A DNA stretch of 64,000 nucleotides, taken from the NCBI RefSeq assembly GCF_902652685.1, contig NZ_CACRUY010000027.1, forward strand, positions 1 to 64,000. The letters run 5' to 3'. The notes under the pieces are model-generated. The model was not told the DNA's origin and searched no databases. It saw only the letters and a list, made by a program, of their open reading frames with translations. Both the position numbers and the translations under genes were made by a program. This document shows, in pieces, positions 8,790-17,939 of this stretch. The DNA is from Mycobacterium sp. Marseille-P9652 (GTDB lineage: Bacteria > Actinomycetota > Actinomycetes > Mycobacteriales > Mycobacteriaceae). Numbering within the stretch: position 1 is the stretch's first letter; each line of letters starts with the position of its first letter.

Positions 8790-9725
8790 ATGAGTTGCGA
8801 AGATCACAGGCCGGACGACGTGAGACAGCAGGCACAGGAACACGCCGAGCAGGCGCGGGCCACCATGGACGAGAAGCGCAGCAAGGCGCGGGGCGGCGTG
8901 AGCGGGTGGGTTGCCGAGCGGGCCGGCGAATGGGATCTCAGCGGCGTCGACGAGTCGGCCCTGCAGCGCCAGAAGTATTTCTGGAACTTCCTCGTGGACT
9001 ACTGGTTCCGCATGGAGATCGACGGCTGGGACAACATCCCCGAACCGCCGGTGCTGTTGGTCGGCATCCATTCCGGTGCCCCGTTCGTCTGGGACGCGTG
9101 GACCGTCGGCCTGCAGTGGTGGCGGCACTTCGGCCCGCGGCGCCAACTGCACGGGACGGCCCACGACGCCCTCATGGCGATTCCGGGCATCGGCCGCTAC
9201 TTCCGGGCGATGGGAGTGCTTCCGGCCGCGCCCGACGCGATCGCCACGGCCCTGGCCGAGGGATGCGACGTCGCGCTGTGGCCGGGCGGCGAAGTGGACT
9301 CGCTGCGCCCGTGGACCGAACGTGACCGTGCCATCCTGGCGGGACGAAAAGGCTTCGTAAAAATGGCGATTCGCGCCGGCGTGCCCATCGTCCCGATCTC
9401 GACCGTCGGCGGCGCCGACGCGATGCCCGTGCTGATCCGCGGCGACAAGCTTTCGAGGGCCCTGCAGCTCGACCGCCTCTTGCGCCTGAAGGTCTTCCCG
9501 CTGGCGGTCTCGCTTCCGTGGGGCATCGCGCCCGCGGCGCTGCCGCAGCTGCCGCTGCCCGCCAAGATCAGGACCCGGTTCATGCCCGCCGTCGAACTCG
9601 ACCACGATCCGGCGCGCGCCGACGACGACGCCTACGTCGACCGCAAATACAACGAGGTGCAGGACGCCATCCAGGCGGGAATGGACGCGCTGGCGCGCAA
9701 GCGCGCGTTCCCGCTCTTCGGCTGA
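8790..9725 (+). CDS. Lysophospholipid acyltransferase family protein
   Basis: This 311-aa protein has a PlsC-like acyltransferase core at about residues 80-260. The block LLVGIHSGAPFVWDAW takes the place of the HX4D motif, with His and Asp seven residues apart. LWPGGEVDSLRPW is the second conserved block, and AGVPIVPISTVGG the third. The first 40 residues are charged and helical. Mycobacterial paralogues such as Rv1428c and Rv0502 look similar (recalled). The stretched His-Asp spacing makes the exact acyl acceptor uncertain. It ends four bases from the stop of the convergent regulator gene. Confidence 0.78.
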   Translation: MSCEDHRPDDVRQQAQEHAEQARATMDEKRSKARGGVSGWVAERAGEWDLSGVDESALQRQKYFWNFLVDYWFRMEIDGWDNIPEPPVLLVGIHSGAPFVWDAWTVGLQWWRHFGPRRQLHGTAHDALMAIPGIGRYFRAMGVLPAAPDAIATALAEGCDVALWPGGEVDSLRPWTERDRAILAGRKGFVKMAIRAGVPIVPISTVGGADAMPVLIRGDKLSRALQLDRLLRLKVFPLAVSLPWGIAPAALPQLPLPAKIRTRFMPAVELDHDPARADDDAYVDRKYNEVQDAIQAGMDALARKRAFPLFG

Positions 9726-9729
9726 CGGG

Positions 9730-10467
9730 CTACGGAGACACCGAATCGGCGGCGGCCGCTGCCGATGTCCAGACCGGTGTCACGGTCGCGTTGCCGACGA
9801 TCCACTCGGGGTGCGGCGGTGTAGGCGCCATGTACCCGACGCCGCGGACGGTATCGATCATCGACTCGTGTTCGGCGCCCAGCTTGGCGCGCAGGCGCCG
9901 CACGTGGACGTCGACGGTCCGCACGCGGCCGTTGCAGTCATAGCCCCACACCTCATGCATCAGCCGGGTGCGGGTGAACGCTCGACCCGCGTGCTGCACA
10001 AGGAAATTCAGCAACTTGAACTCGGTGAGCGTCAGTCCCAGGTCCCTGCCGTCGAGCGATGCGGAGAAGCTGGCCGGGCGCAGCACGAGTGGGCCGAACT
10101 TCAACGCGCCGTCGAGTGCGCTGCGGCGCCGCGTGATCGCCATCCGCAGGCGCGCCTGCAACTCGTCCGCGCCGACGGCCGGCAGAATCACGTCGTCGAA
10201 GTGCCCGTCGACGCCGACCGCCATGAAGTCGGACGGGGCCACCACGGCCACCACGGCCACCGCGGGGCTGCTCGCGGTCAGTTCGCGGCACGCGTTGCGC
10301 GCGGTGGCGGGGTCGTTGCGTGCATCGATGATGGCGACGTCGGCGATGCGGTGATGGCCGTCGCCGTCGTGCGAAAGCGGCGCGCGCCGCGTCGTCTGCG
10401 CCAACGATGCGAGAGCGGGCAGGGCAGAGTCGAAGTCGTCCTCGTCGGTGAGGAGTAGAACGTCCAC
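9730..10467 (-). CDS. Orphan GlnR-like OmpR family response regulator (Rv2884-like)
   Basis: This 245-aa protein has an N-terminal receiver-like domain (MDVLLLTDEDDF, with VAIIDARND holding the putative Asp) and a C-terminal winged helix (LTLTEFKLLNFLVQHAGRAF, EVWGYD, RTVDVHVRRLRAKLG, TVRGVGYM). The receiver lacks the usual Thr/Lys phosphorylation pocket, as in GlnR, which works without phosphorylation. There is no histidine kinase next to it. M. tuberculosis Rv2884, near pyrH, is the likely orthologue (recalled). The GTG start at 10467 is fixed by GGAG eight bases upstream and by homology; longer frames run into the tandem repeat. Targets are unknown. Confidence 0.85.
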   Translation of the reverse strand: MDVLLLTDEDDFDSALPALASLAQTTRRAPLSHDGDGHHRIADVAIIDARNDPATARNACRELTASSPAVAVVAVVAPSDFMAVGVDGHFDDVILPAVGADELQARLRMAITRRRSALDGALKFGPLVLRPASFSASLDGRDLGLTLTEFKLLNFLVQHAGRAFTRTRLMHEVWGYDCNGRVRTVDVHVRRLRAKLGAEHESMIDTVRGVGYMAPTPPHPEWIVGNATVTPVWTSAAAAADSVSP

Positions 10468-10644
10468 CGCATCTCCAAGCTGACGTGGGCCTGTCGTGAC
10501 CCCCGACCGTAGGCACCCCCGAGAGATGCCTGCCAGCGCAGCGGTGGATACCCGATTAAGAGTAAAACTATGCAATCGCCGACGGGGCCGAACCGGTAAA
10601 CGGACCGGTGGCTCGCAAATCGACGGGGCCGGACCGGCAAACGT

Positions 10645-10836
10645 ATGGGCCCGGTCCGTATCCGGACCGGCCGCGCGGAAATAGGTGGGGCCGGTCCGTA
10701 TCCGGACCGGCCGCGCGGAAATAGGTGGGGCCGGTCCGTATCCGGACCGGCCGCGCAGAAATAGATGGGGCCGGTCCGTATCCGGACCGGCCGCGCAGAA
10801 ATAGATGGGGCCGGTCCGTATCCGGACCGGCCCCAT
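10645..10836. repeat. 40-bp palindromic tandem repeat, five copies
   Basis: The segment CCGGTCCGTATCCGGACC recurs at a strict 40-bp period, starting at 10651, 10691, 10731, 10771 and 10811. Each unit carries a perfect inverted repeat with arms GGCCGGTCCG and CGGACCGGCC around TATC, plus a 14-bp linker that varies slightly (GCGCGGAAATAGGT or GCGCAGAAATAGAT). Degenerate relatives continue towards 10580. The array fills most of the 381-bp gap (10468-10848) between the CsbD gene and the GlnR-like gene, both on the minus strand. It could be a multi-hairpin terminator, a regulator-binding array or a variable VNTR. Confidence 0.95.
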
Positions 10837-10848
10837 GCCATCCCCAAG

Positions 10849-11085
10849 TTACTGGTGGGACTTCTGGCGCTCCTCGGCCGCCTCGGCGCCGCCGCGCGCG
10901 GCCTCCGCCTCGGCTTCCTTCTTCGCCGCGTCGCGCTGAGCCTCGGCCTTGTCCTGCTGCGCCTGGCCCTCACGCTGGAGGTCGTCGCGGCCGGCCACGG
11001 TGCCGATGGCTTCCTTGGCCTTGCCCTTGGCATCCTCGACGATGCCCTTCACGGCCTCAGCGGGTCCCGACTTGTCGTCCGCCAT
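10849..11085 (-). CDS. CsbD family stress protein
   Basis: This 78-aa protein is highly charged and almost all helical. The CsbD motif AEAVKGIVEDAKGKAKEAIG lies in the N-terminal half, and a Glu/Ala/Arg/Gln-rich predicted coiled tail follows. CsbD proteins are small general-stress proteins of unknown biochemical role. The ATG at 11085 is chosen because MADDKSGP is the usual opening and GAGAGGAA lies upstream. The 286 bp between this gene and pyrH hold no gene I can support. Confidence 0.85.
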   Translation of the reverse strand: MADDKSGPAEAVKGIVEDAKGKAKEAIGTVAGRDDLQREGQAQQDKAEAQRDAAKKEAEAEAARGGAEAAEERQKSHQ

Positions 11086-11371
11086 GGATTCGTTCCTCTC
11101 GGTGGCGTCCCGCGTTGAGCAGTGCTGCCCAACGCCGGCCGATCTGATGATCGGCCCGGTCACACGGCGAGATGGGCCCTTGTTCTCAAGGCCTTGGTAA
11201 CTCACCGCGATGGTGCGGATTCCCCACGCTCGGAGCCGCTCAAACATGTGCGGGCCACGGCCCTGCGGATAATGCCCCCCGCCGACGCGTCTTTGTGCTG
11301 CGATGAGGCAGGATGTGAAATGCCGTTCCGGATGAGGCCGCCCGGGATGGCACTCTCATGCGAGGAGTCTG

Positions 11372-12208
11372 ATGACGGAGTCCACAGAGTCCAGGGAATC
11401 CGGAGTCGCCGGCCCAGCGGCGGCGCAGCCGGAGCCGACCAGCCATGGCACGCCCGAGTTTTCGGCGGAGAACGGGCTGGCGTCGGGCCACCCGGCGGGC
11501 CGGCCGAAGTATTCCAGGGTGCTGCTGAAGCTGGGCGGCGAGATGTTCGGCGGAGGCCAGGTGGGCCTGGACCCGGATGTCGTGGCGCGGGTGGCGCGTC
11601 AGATCGCCGAGGTGGTCCGCGACGGCGTCCAGGTCGCCGTGGTCATCGGCGGTGGCAACTTCTTCCGCGGCGCGCAGCTACAGCAGCGCGGGATGGAACG
11701 CACCCGCTCGGACTACATGGGCATGCTCGGCACGGTGATGAACAGCCTGGCGCTGCAGGACTTCCTCGAGAAGGAAGGCATCGTCACCCGCGTGCAGACC
11801 GCGATAACGATGGGCCAGGTGGCCGAGCCCTACCTCCCGCTGCGGGCGGTCCGCCACCTCGAGAAGGGGCGGGTGGTGATCTTCGGGGCCGGCATGGGGT
11901 TGCCGTACTTCTCCACCGACACCACCGCCGCGCAGCGGGCGCTCGAGATCGGCGCCGAGGTGGTCCTCATGGCCAAAGCGGTCGACGGCGTCTTCTCCGA
12001 GGATCCACGGCTGAACCCCGAGGCCGAACTCATCGCCGCGATCACCCACCGCGAGGTCATCGACCGCGGCTTGCGAGTGGCCGATGCGACCGCCTTCAGC
12101 CTCTGCATGGACAATGGCATGCCGATCCTGGTGTTCAACCTGCTGACGAATGGCAACATCGCCCGTGCCGTCGCCGGTGAGAAGATCGGGACGCTGGTCA
12201 CCACCTGA
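11372..12208 (+). CDS. pyrH: Uridylate (UMP) kinase
   Basis: The 278-aa PyrH phosphorylates UMP to UDP, an essential step feeding nucleotide and cell-wall sugar synthesis. The amino-acid-kinase fold is clear: [56 protein letters not shown] and [14 protein letters not shown]. The first 45 residues form a non-conserved Ser/Glu/Pro-rich extension, longer than in M. tuberculosis. It starts the pyrH-frr-cdsA-rlmN run. Confidence 0.97.
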   Translation: MTESTESRESGVAGPAAAQPEPTSHGTPEFSAENGLASGHPAGRPKYSRVLLKLGGEMFGGGQVGLDPDVVARVARQIAEVVRDGVQVAVVIGGGNFFRGAQLQQRGMERTRSDYMGMLGTVMNSLALQDFLEKEGIVTRVQTAITMGQVAEPYLPLRAVRHLEKGRVVIFGAGMGLPYFSTDTTAAQRALEIGAEVVLMAKAVDGVFSEDPRLNPEAELIAAITHREVIDRGLRVADATAFSLCMDNGMPILVFNLLTNGNIARAVAGEKIGTLVTT

Positions 12209-12219
12209 GGGGAAGACGC

Positions 12220-12297
12220 ATGACCCGCGCCTGCGACTATGCAGAGCAGGGATGTGGGGCTACCACCCGCTTGCGGGGGAGAGGAGCGGCGCAATGA
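12220..12297 (+). CDS. Possible 25-aa leader or coupling peptide between pyrH and frr
   Basis: An ATG at 12220 sits six bases after an AGGGGAAG site that overlaps the pyrH stop. It opens a 25-codon frame ending in a TGA that overlaps the frr ATG as ATGA (12294-12297). The product starts [13 protein letters not shown] and is basic with two Cys. Ribosomes leaving pyrH could translate it and be delivered to frr. No homologue is known to me, and the frame could be fortuitous in this GC-rich spacer. Confidence 0.3.
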   Translation: MTRACDYAEQGCGATTRLRGRGAAQ

Positions 12298-12851
12298 TCG
12301 ACGAGGCTCTCTTTGACGCCGAGGAGAAAATGGAGAAGGCCGTCGCCGTGGCCCGCGACGACTTGTCGACCATCCGCACCGGTCGCGCCAACCCGGGCAT
12401 GTTCTCGCGGATCACAATCGACTATTACGGCACCAACACCCCCATCACGCAGCTGGCGAGCATCAACGTGCCCGAGGCGCGGCTGGTGGTCATCAAGCCG
12501 TACGAGGCCGGACAGCTCGGGGCGATCGAGACGGCGATCCGCAACTCCGACCTGGGAGTGAACCCCACCAACGACGGGACGCTGATCCGCGTGGCCGTGC
12601 CGCAACTCACCGAGGAACGGCGCCGCGAGCTGGTCAAGCAGGCCAAGGGCAAGGGCGAGGACGCCAAGGTCTCGGTGCGCAACATCCGCCGCAAGGCGAT
12701 GGAGGAGCTGCACCGCATCCGCAAGGACGGCGAGGCGGGCGAGGACGAGGTCGGCCGCGCCGAGAAGGACCTCGACAAGACCACCCACCAATACGTCACG
12801 CAGATCGACGAGCTGGTCAAACACAAAGAGGGCGAGCTGCTGGAGGTCTAG
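12294..12851 (+). CDS. frr: Ribosome recycling factor
   Basis: The 185-aa RRF acts with EF-G to split ribosomes after termination. It is full-length, with [17 protein letters not shown], the conserved [13 protein letters not shown] and the hinge [18 protein letters not shown], ending in the long helix of domain I. The ATG at 12294 follows GGGGGAGAGGAG. It is essential and follows pyrH as in most bacteria. Confidence 0.97.
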   Translation: MIDEALFDAEEKMEKAVAVARDDLSTIRTGRANPGMFSRITIDYYGTNTPITQLASINVPEARLVVIKPYEAGQLGAIETAIRNSDLGVNPTNDGTLIRVAVPQLTEERRRELVKQAKGKGEDAKVSVRNIRRKAMEELHRIRKDGEAGEDEVGRAEKDLDKTTHQYVTQIDELVKHKEGELLEV

Positions 12852-12883
12852 CGACCGTCCAGCAGCGAAACGCGTCGAAGTCC

Positions 12884-13798
12884 GTGGCAACCACCGGTAC
12901 CCCGCCCGACGAGCCGGCGCGCTCGGCCCCGATGCCGGCGCAGCCGCCCAAGAAGACCTCCCGCGCGGGGCGCGACCTGCCCGCCGCCATCGCCGTGGGC
13001 GTCAGCATCGGCGCCGTGCTGATCGTGACGCTCGTCTTCGCGCCCCGCTACTGGGTCGCGATCGTCGCGGTGGGCGTCGCCGTGGCCAGCCACGAGGTGG
13101 TGCGCCGGCTGCGCGAGGCCGGGTACGTCATCCCGCTCGTCCCGTTGCTCATCGGCGGCCAGTTCACGATCTGGCTGACCTGGCCGTTCCATGCCGCGGG
13201 CGCGCTCGCCGGCTACGGCGGGACCGTCGTGGTCTGCAACTTCTGGCGCCTGTTCATGCAGGACAACAGCAAGCTCCCCGAGCCGTTCGTCGGGTCGCCG
13301 TCGGCGAACTACCTGCGCGACGCCTCGGCCACGGTCTTCCTCGCGGCGTGGGTTCCGTTGTTCGCGTCGTTCGGCGCCCTGTTGGTGTATCCGCACGACG
13401 GCGCGGGGCGGGTGTTCTGCCTGATGGTCACCGTCGTTGCCTCCGACGTGGGCGGTTACACCGTGGGGGTGCTGGTGGGCAAGCATCCGATGGTGCCGGC
13501 GATCAGCCCCAAGAAGTCCTGGGAGGGATTCGCCGGGTCGATGATCTTCGGTACCACGGCGGCGATCCTGACCGCCACCCTGCTGGCCCACAAGCCGGTG
13601 TGGGTGGGCGCGCTGCTAGGCGTCGTCTTGGTGCTCACCTGCACGCTGGGCGACCTGGTGGAGTCGCAGGTCAAGCGCGACCTGGGCATCAAGGACATGG
13701 GCCGCCTTTTGCCCGGCCACGGCGGGCTGATGGACCGGCTCGACGGGGTGCTGCCGTCGGCGGTCGCCGCCTGGATCGTCCTCACGCTCGTCTCCTGA
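12884..13798 (+). CDS. cdsA: Phosphatidate cytidylyltransferase (CDP-diacylglycerol synthase)
   Basis: The 304-aa membrane enzyme makes CDP-diacylglycerol from phosphatidate and CTP. This is the precursor of phosphatidylinositol and cardiolipin, and so of mycobacterial PIM and LAM. About eight hydrophobic segments precede the CdsA signature near the C-terminus (KRDLGIKDMGRLLPGHGG, then the DRxD motif). The N-terminal 35 residues are a cytosolic Pro-rich tail. The GTG at 12884 gives a length matching M. tuberculosis CdsA. Confidence 0.95.
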   Translation: MATTGTPPDEPARSAPMPAQPPKKTSRAGRDLPAAIAVGVSIGAVLIVTLVFAPRYWVAIVAVGVAVASHEVVRRLREAGYVIPLVPLLIGGQFTIWLTWPFHAAGALAGYGGTVVVCNFWRLFMQDNSKLPEPFVGSPSANYLRDASATVFLAAWVPLFASFGALLVYPHDGAGRVFCLMVTVVASDVGGYTVGVLVGKHPMVPAISPKKSWEGFAGSMIFGTTAAILTATLLAHKPVWVGALLGVVLVLTCTLGDLVESQVKRDLGIKDMGRLLPGHGGLMDRLDGVLPSAVAAWIVLTLVS

Positions 13799-13837
13799 CG
13801 GCTCGTCCGAAGAGAAAGCGGCGATACTGGACCTGTC

Positions 13838-14932
13838 ATGGTCCAGCAACTGGTCTTCACCGAACCCCGCCCCGGCCGGCCCCCGCGCCACCTCGCCGAC
13901 CTCGACGCCGAGGGACGCGCGTCGGCCGTCACCGAACTGGGCCTGCCGGCGTTTCGCGCCAAGCAACTCGCGCACCAGTACTACGGCAGGCTGATCGCCG
14001 ACCCGCACGAGATGACGGATCTCCCCGCGGCGGTCCGTGATCGGGTGGCCGAGGCGATATTCCCGACGCTGCTCACCGCGGTCTCCGAGGTGACCTGCGA
14101 CGCCGGCGAGACCCGAAAGACGTTGTGGCGGGCCGCCGATGGCGCCACCGTCGAGTCGGTGCTCATGCGGTACCCGCAGCGCAACACGGTGTGCATCTCG
14201 TCGCAGGCGGGCTGCGGCATGGCCTGTCCGTTCTGCGCGACGGGACAGGGCGGGCTGACCCGCAACCTGTCCACCGCCGAGATCGTCGAGCAGGTCCGCG
14301 CCGGCGCCGCGGCCCTGCGCGACGACTTCGGTGACCGACTGTCCAACGTCGTCTTCATGGGCATGGGGGAGCCGCTGGCCAACTATGCCCGGGTGCTGGC
14401 GGCCGTGCGGCGCATCACCGAGCCGCCGCCGCACGGTTTCGGCATCTCGGCGCGCTCGGTGACGGTGTCGACCGTGGGCCTGGTGCCCGCGATCCGCAGG
14501 CTCGCCGACGAACGCCTCGCGGTGACCCTGGCGTTGTCGCTGCACGCGCCCGACGACGAACTGCGCGACACGCTGGTCCCGGTCAACACCCGGTGGAAGG
14601 TCGACGAGGCGCTCGACGCGGCCCGGTACTACGCCGACGTCACGGGTCGGCGGGTCTCGGTCGAATACGCGCTGATCCGCGACGTCAACGACCAGGCGTG
14701 GCGCGCCGACCTGCTGGGGGAGCGGCTGCATCGGGCGCTCGGACCGCTGGTGCACGTGAACCTCATCCCGCTCAACCCGACGCCGGGCAGCCAGTGGGAC
14801 GCCAGCCCGAAGGCGGTCGAGCGGGAGTTCGTCCGGCGCGTCCGGGCCAAGGGGGTGTCGTGCACGGTGCGGGACACGCGCGGCCGCGAGATCAGCGCCG
14901 CCTGCGGCCAGCTGGCCGCCGAAGGCGGGTAG
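13838..14932 (+). CDS. rlmN: 23S rRNA/tRNA adenine C2-methyltransferase RlmN
   Basis: This 364-aa radical SAM enzyme methylates A2503 of 23S rRNA and A37 of some tRNAs. The 4Fe-4S motif CxxxCxxC is seen in [31 protein letters not shown]-type and SLHAPDD blocks follow. The catalytic Cys is in TVRDTRG-proximal sequence near the end. M. tuberculosis Rv2880c/Rv2879c occupy the same place (recalled; the exact number is uncertain). It is followed by a long inverted repeat rather than another gene. Confidence 0.94.
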   Translation: MVQQLVFTEPRPGRPPRHLADLDAEGRASAVTELGLPAFRAKQLAHQYYGRLIADPHEMTDLPAAVRDRVAEAIFPTLLTAVSEVTCDAGETRKTLWRAADGATVESVLMRYPQRNTVCISSQAGCGMACPFCATGQGGLTRNLSTAEIVEQVRAGAAALRDDFGDRLSNVVFMGMGEPLANYARVLAAVRRITEPPPHGFGISARSVTVSTVGLVPAIRRLADERLAVTLALSLHAPDDELRDTLVPVNTRWKVDEALDAARYYADVTGRRVSVEYALIRDVNDQAWRADLLGERLHRALGPLVHVNLIPLNPTPGSQWDASPKAVEREFVRRVRAKGVSCTVRDTRGREISAACGQLAAEGG

Positions 14933-14938
14933 CACCTG

Positions 14939-15000
14939 CGCCGAGCGTGTAACTGTTGCGAGTTTCGGCGCGTTTTTTCGCAATGGCTGCACGCTCGGCG
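14939..15000. repeat. 62-bp nested inverted repeat after rlmN
   Basis: The outer arms CGCCGAGCGTG (14939-14949) and CACGCTCGGCG (14990-15000) are perfect complements. An inner pair TTGCGA (14956-14961) and TCGCAA (14978-14983) nests inside, with a TTTTTT run at 14973-14978. It could terminate rlmN transcription. The GCCGAGCGTG core also occurs, in the opposite sense, in the palindromes at 20032-20084, so it may be a dispersed intergenic element. Confidence 0.8.
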
Positions 15001-15059
15001 ATCCGCCCGCGCTGGCCGCTTGTACCCAACGGCGCGGCGCGCCGGTGCGCTACAGCGAG

Positions 15060-15335
15060 CTACCTGAGCCAGCCGCGGCGGCGGCCCCACAGGTCGCGGC
15101 CCACGACGAAGAGCACGAGCGCGGCGAAGCCGATCAGGAACCAGTCCTCGATGTGCCCGACGTGGTTCCCGCGCAGCATGGCCAGCAGGAACACGAAGAT
15201 GACGAGCCCGGTGATGTGCCAAGTGCGGTAGTTGATCCGGCTCCAACCCCACGCCCCGGACGGCACCTCGGCCACGTCGACGCCATTGACGTACCCGGAG
15301 ACGTCCCCGGTGCGCTGCACCTCGGTACCGGCCAC
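15060..15335 (-). CDS. DUF2631 two-helix membrane protein (Rv2876-like)
   Basis: This 91-aa protein has a hydrophilic N-terminal half ([20 protein letters not shown]) and two transmembrane helices at about residues 40-57 and 66-83, separated by [11 protein letters not shown]. This is the DUF2631 pattern. The GTG at 15335 is supported by AAGGGG upstream. In M. tuberculosis its relative Rv2876 sits among mpt53, mpt70, dipZ and mpt83 (recalled); those neighbours are absent here. Function is unknown. It is divergent from dxr. Confidence 0.78.
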   Translation of the reverse strand: MAGTEVQRTGDVSGYVNGVDVAEVPSGAWGWSRINYRTWHITGLVIFVFLLAMLRGNHVGHIEDWFLIGFAALVLFVVGRDLWGRRRGWLR

Positions 15336-15462
15336 GGAGAGCCCCTTTCGGATCGTTCGGCCTGTCACCGGAGATTCTGGCATATGCGCACGGCGGTCGG
15401 CGGGCCAGCGTGGCTCGGGTCGCTCCGTGGCCCGCGGCGTCGCCGGGCGGCACAATGAATGG

Positions 15463-16695
15463 GTGACCAACCCGACGGCTCAACCGGATGCCGGCGCCCG
15501 CCTGCGCGTGCTGGTGCTGGGCAGCACCGGCTCGATCGGCACCCAGGCGCTGGAGGTCATCGCCGCCAACCCGGATCGCTTCGAGGTGGTCGGGCTGGCC
15601 GCCGGCGGCGCCAACCCGGACGTGCTGTCGCGCCAGCGCGCCGAGACCGGGGTGACGAACGTCGCCGTCACGGACGAGCGCGCCGCGCAGCAACTCGGCG
15701 ACGTCCCGTTCAGCGGCCCGGACGCCGTCACCCGGCTGGTCGAGGAGACCGACTGCGACGTGGTGCTCAACGCGCTGGTCGGGGCGCTGGGCCTGCGGCC
15801 CACGCTGGCCGCGCTGGCCTCGGGGGCCCGGCTGGCGCTGGCGAACAAGGAGTCGCTGATCGCCGGGGGTCCGCTGGTGCTGCGGGCGGCGCGCCCCGGC
15901 CAGATCGTCCCCGTCGACTCCGAGCATTCCGCGCTCGCCCAGTGCCTGCGCGGCGGCGCGCCCGACGAGGTCGCCAAGCTGGTGCTGACGGCCTCTGGCG
16001 GCCCCTTCCGCGGCTGGACCGCCGACCAGCTCGAGACCGTCACCCCCGAGCAGGCCGGCGCCCACCCCACCTGGTCGATGGGCCCGATGAACACGCTCAA
16101 CTCGGCTTCGCTGGTCAACAAGGGCCTCGAGCTCATCGAGACGCACCTGCTCTTCGGCATCCCGTACGACCGCATCGAGGTCGTCGTGCACCCGCAGTCG
16201 ATCGTGCACTCGATGGTCACCTTCGTCGACGGCTCGACGATCGCGCAGGCCAGCCCGCCGGACATGAAGCTGCCCATCTCGCTGGCGCTGGGATGGCCGC
16301 GGCGGGTGCCGCGGGCGTCGGCGGCGTGCGACTTCACCAGCGCGTCCAGCTGGGACTTCGAGCCACTGAACAGCGACGTCTTTCCCGCGGTCGAGCTGGC
16401 GCGGTACGCCGGCGAGACCGGCGGTTGCATGACCGCCGTCTACAACGCGGCCAACGAGGAAGCCGCCGCGGCGTTCCTCGAGGGGCGGATCCGGTTCCCG
16501 GCGATCGTCAAAACCATCGCCGACGTGCTGCATGCCGCCGACCAATGGGCCGAATTACCCGCTAACGTGGATGAGGTACTGGACGCGCAGCGTTGGGCAA
16601 GGGAGCGGGCGCAGCGTGCCGTCGCGGCGGCGAGCCCCACCGGAGTTCCCGCAGCGTCCGAGAAGGTCGCCGGCATGGTTTTGGAAAGGTCGTAA
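15463..16695 (+). CDS. dxr: 1-deoxy-D-xylulose 5-phosphate reductoisomerase
   Basis: The 410-aa enzyme converts DXP to MEP with NADPH and is the fosmidomycin target of the non-mevalonate isoprenoid pathway. The NADPH loop [12 protein letters not shown] lies at about residue 17. The metal and substrate motifs [45 protein letters not shown] and HPQSIVHS follow. The C-terminal tail ([15 protein letters not shown], then VLERS) lacks the repeat-derived insertion I recall in M. tuberculosis Dxr. The GTG at 15463 matches the family N-terminus. It forms an operon with rip1 and ispG. Confidence 0.96.
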   Translation: MTNPTAQPDAGARLRVLVLGSTGSIGTQALEVIAANPDRFEVVGLAAGGANPDVLSRQRAETGVTNVAVTDERAAQQLGDVPFSGPDAVTRLVEETDCDVVLNALVGALGLRPTLAALASGARLALANKESLIAGGPLVLRAARPGQIVPVDSEHSALAQCLRGGAPDEVAKLVLTASGGPFRGWTADQLETVTPEQAGAHPTWSMGPMNTLNSASLVNKGLELIETHLLFGIPYDRIEVVVHPQSIVHSMVTFVDGSTIAQASPPDMKLPISLALGWPRRVPRASAACDFTSASSWDFEPLNSDVFPAVELARYAGETGGCMTAVYNAANEEAAAAFLEGRIRFPAIVKTIADVLHAADQWAELPANVDEVLDAQRWARERAQRAVAAASPTGVPAASEKVAGMVLERS

Positions 16696-16702
16696 GCGCC
16701 CC

Positions 16703-17917
16703 ATGATGTTCGTCATCGGCATTGTGCTGTTCGCGCTCGCCATCCTGGTCTCGGTGGCGCTGCACGAGTGCGGCCACATGTGGGTCGCCCGCGCCACCGG
16801 CATGAAGGTGCGGCGTTACTTCGTCGGCTTCGGCCCCACGCTGTGGTCCACGCGGCGCGGCGAGACCGAGTACGGCGTCAAGGCCGTGCCGCTGGGCGGC
16901 TTCTGTGACATCGCCGGGATGACGTCGGTGGAGGAGCTGGCGCCCGACGAGCACGACCGCGCGATGTACAAGCAGGCGGCCTGGAAACGGGTGGCCGTGC
17001 TGTTCGCCGGCCCCGGCATGAACTTCGTCATCTGCCTGGCCCTGATCTACGGCATCGCCCTGGTCTGGGGGTTGCCCAACCTGCACCCCGACACGCGCGC
17101 CGTCGTCGGCGAAACCGCCTGCGTCGCACCGGAAACCGCGCCGGGCAAGGTCGCCGACTGCACGGGCCCCGGGCCCGCCGCGCTGGCCGGAATCCGCGCC
17201 GGCGACGTCGTGGTGAAGGTCGGCGACACCAACGTGTCCACGTTCGAGGACATGGCCGACGCCGTGCGCAAGGTGCACGGCACCGTCCCGGTGGTCGTCG
17301 AGCGCAACGGCACCCCGATCACCGCCTACGTCGACGTCACGTCGACGCAGCGCTATTTGACCAAGGGGCGGGGCGCCAAGCCCGAGCCCGCCATGGTCGG
17401 TGCGATGGGCGTCGGCGCCCAGCGCAACCCGCCCACGCACTACAACGTGCTCACCGCCGTGCCGGCCACGTTCGCGTTCGCCGGGCAGCTGACCGTCGAG
17501 GTGGGCAAGGCGCTGGTCACCATCCCGACCAAGGTCGGCGCGTTGGTGCACGCGATCGGCGGCGGCCAGCGCGACCCGGGCACGCCCATGAGCGTCGTCG
17601 GCGCCAGCATCATCGGCGGCGACACCGTCGACCATGGCCTGTGGGTGGCGTTCTGGTTCTTCCTGGCGCAGCTGAACCTGATCCTCGGCGCGATCAACCT
17701 GGTGCCGCTGCTGCCCTTCGACGGCGGCCACATCGCGATCGCGGTGTTCGAGAAGATCCGCAACACGATCCGCTCGGCGCGCGGCAAGGTCGCGGCCGCA
17801 CCGGTCAACTACCTCAAGCTCATGCCCGCGACCTACGTCGTGCTGGTCTTCGTCGTCGGCTACATGCTGCTGACCGTCACCGCCGACCTGGTCAACCCCA
17901 TCAGGCTCTTCCAGTGA
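16703..17917 (+). CDS. rip1: Site-2 intramembrane protease Rip1 (RseP/RIP family)
   Basis: This 404-aa membrane zinc protease has HECGH in the first transmembrane helix (HExxH, about residue 21). A PDZ domain lies in the middle ([20 protein letters not shown]), and the second metal motif is PLLPFDGGH near the C-terminus. In M. tuberculosis Rip1 cleaves anti-sigma factors including RsmA and controls cell-envelope lipids and virulence (recalled). The ATG at 16703 lies seven bases after the dxr stop; an ATG one codon later is equally possible. The dxr-rip1-ispG order is conserved in mycobacteria. Confidence 0.95.
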   Translation: MMFVIGIVLFALAILVSVALHECGHMWVARATGMKVRRYFVGFGPTLWSTRRGETEYGVKAVPLGGFCDIAGMTSVEELAPDEHDRAMYKQAAWKRVAVLFAGPGMNFVICLALIYGIALVWGLPNLHPDTRAVVGETACVAPETAPGKVADCTGPGPAALAGIRAGDVVVKVGDTNVSTFEDMADAVRKVHGTVPVVVERNGTPITAYVDVTSTQRYLTKGRGAKPEPAMVGAMGVGAQRNPPTHYNVLTAVPATFAFAGQLTVEVGKALVTIPTKVGALVHAIGGGQRDPGTPMSVVGASIIGGDTVDHGLWVAFWFFLAQLNLILGAINLVPLLPFDGGHIAIAVFEKIRNTIRSARGKVAAAPVNYLKLMPATYVVLVFVVGYMLLTVTADLVNPIRLFQ

Positions 17918-17939
17918 CGCAACCAAAGGAACGACGACA

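Noticed and set aside
10645-10836. CRISPR array
   Set aside because: The repeats are exactly tandem with nearly identical 14-bp linkers and no unique spacers, and no cas genes are nearby.
10468-10836. N-terminal extension of the GlnR-like regulator through the tandem repeat
   Set aside because: The extended frame encodes only repeat-derived sequence; a GTG with a good ribosome-binding site gives the normal family length.
11086-11371. Gene in the gap before pyrH
   Set aside because: Frames here are short, lack ribosome-binding sites and show no family motif.
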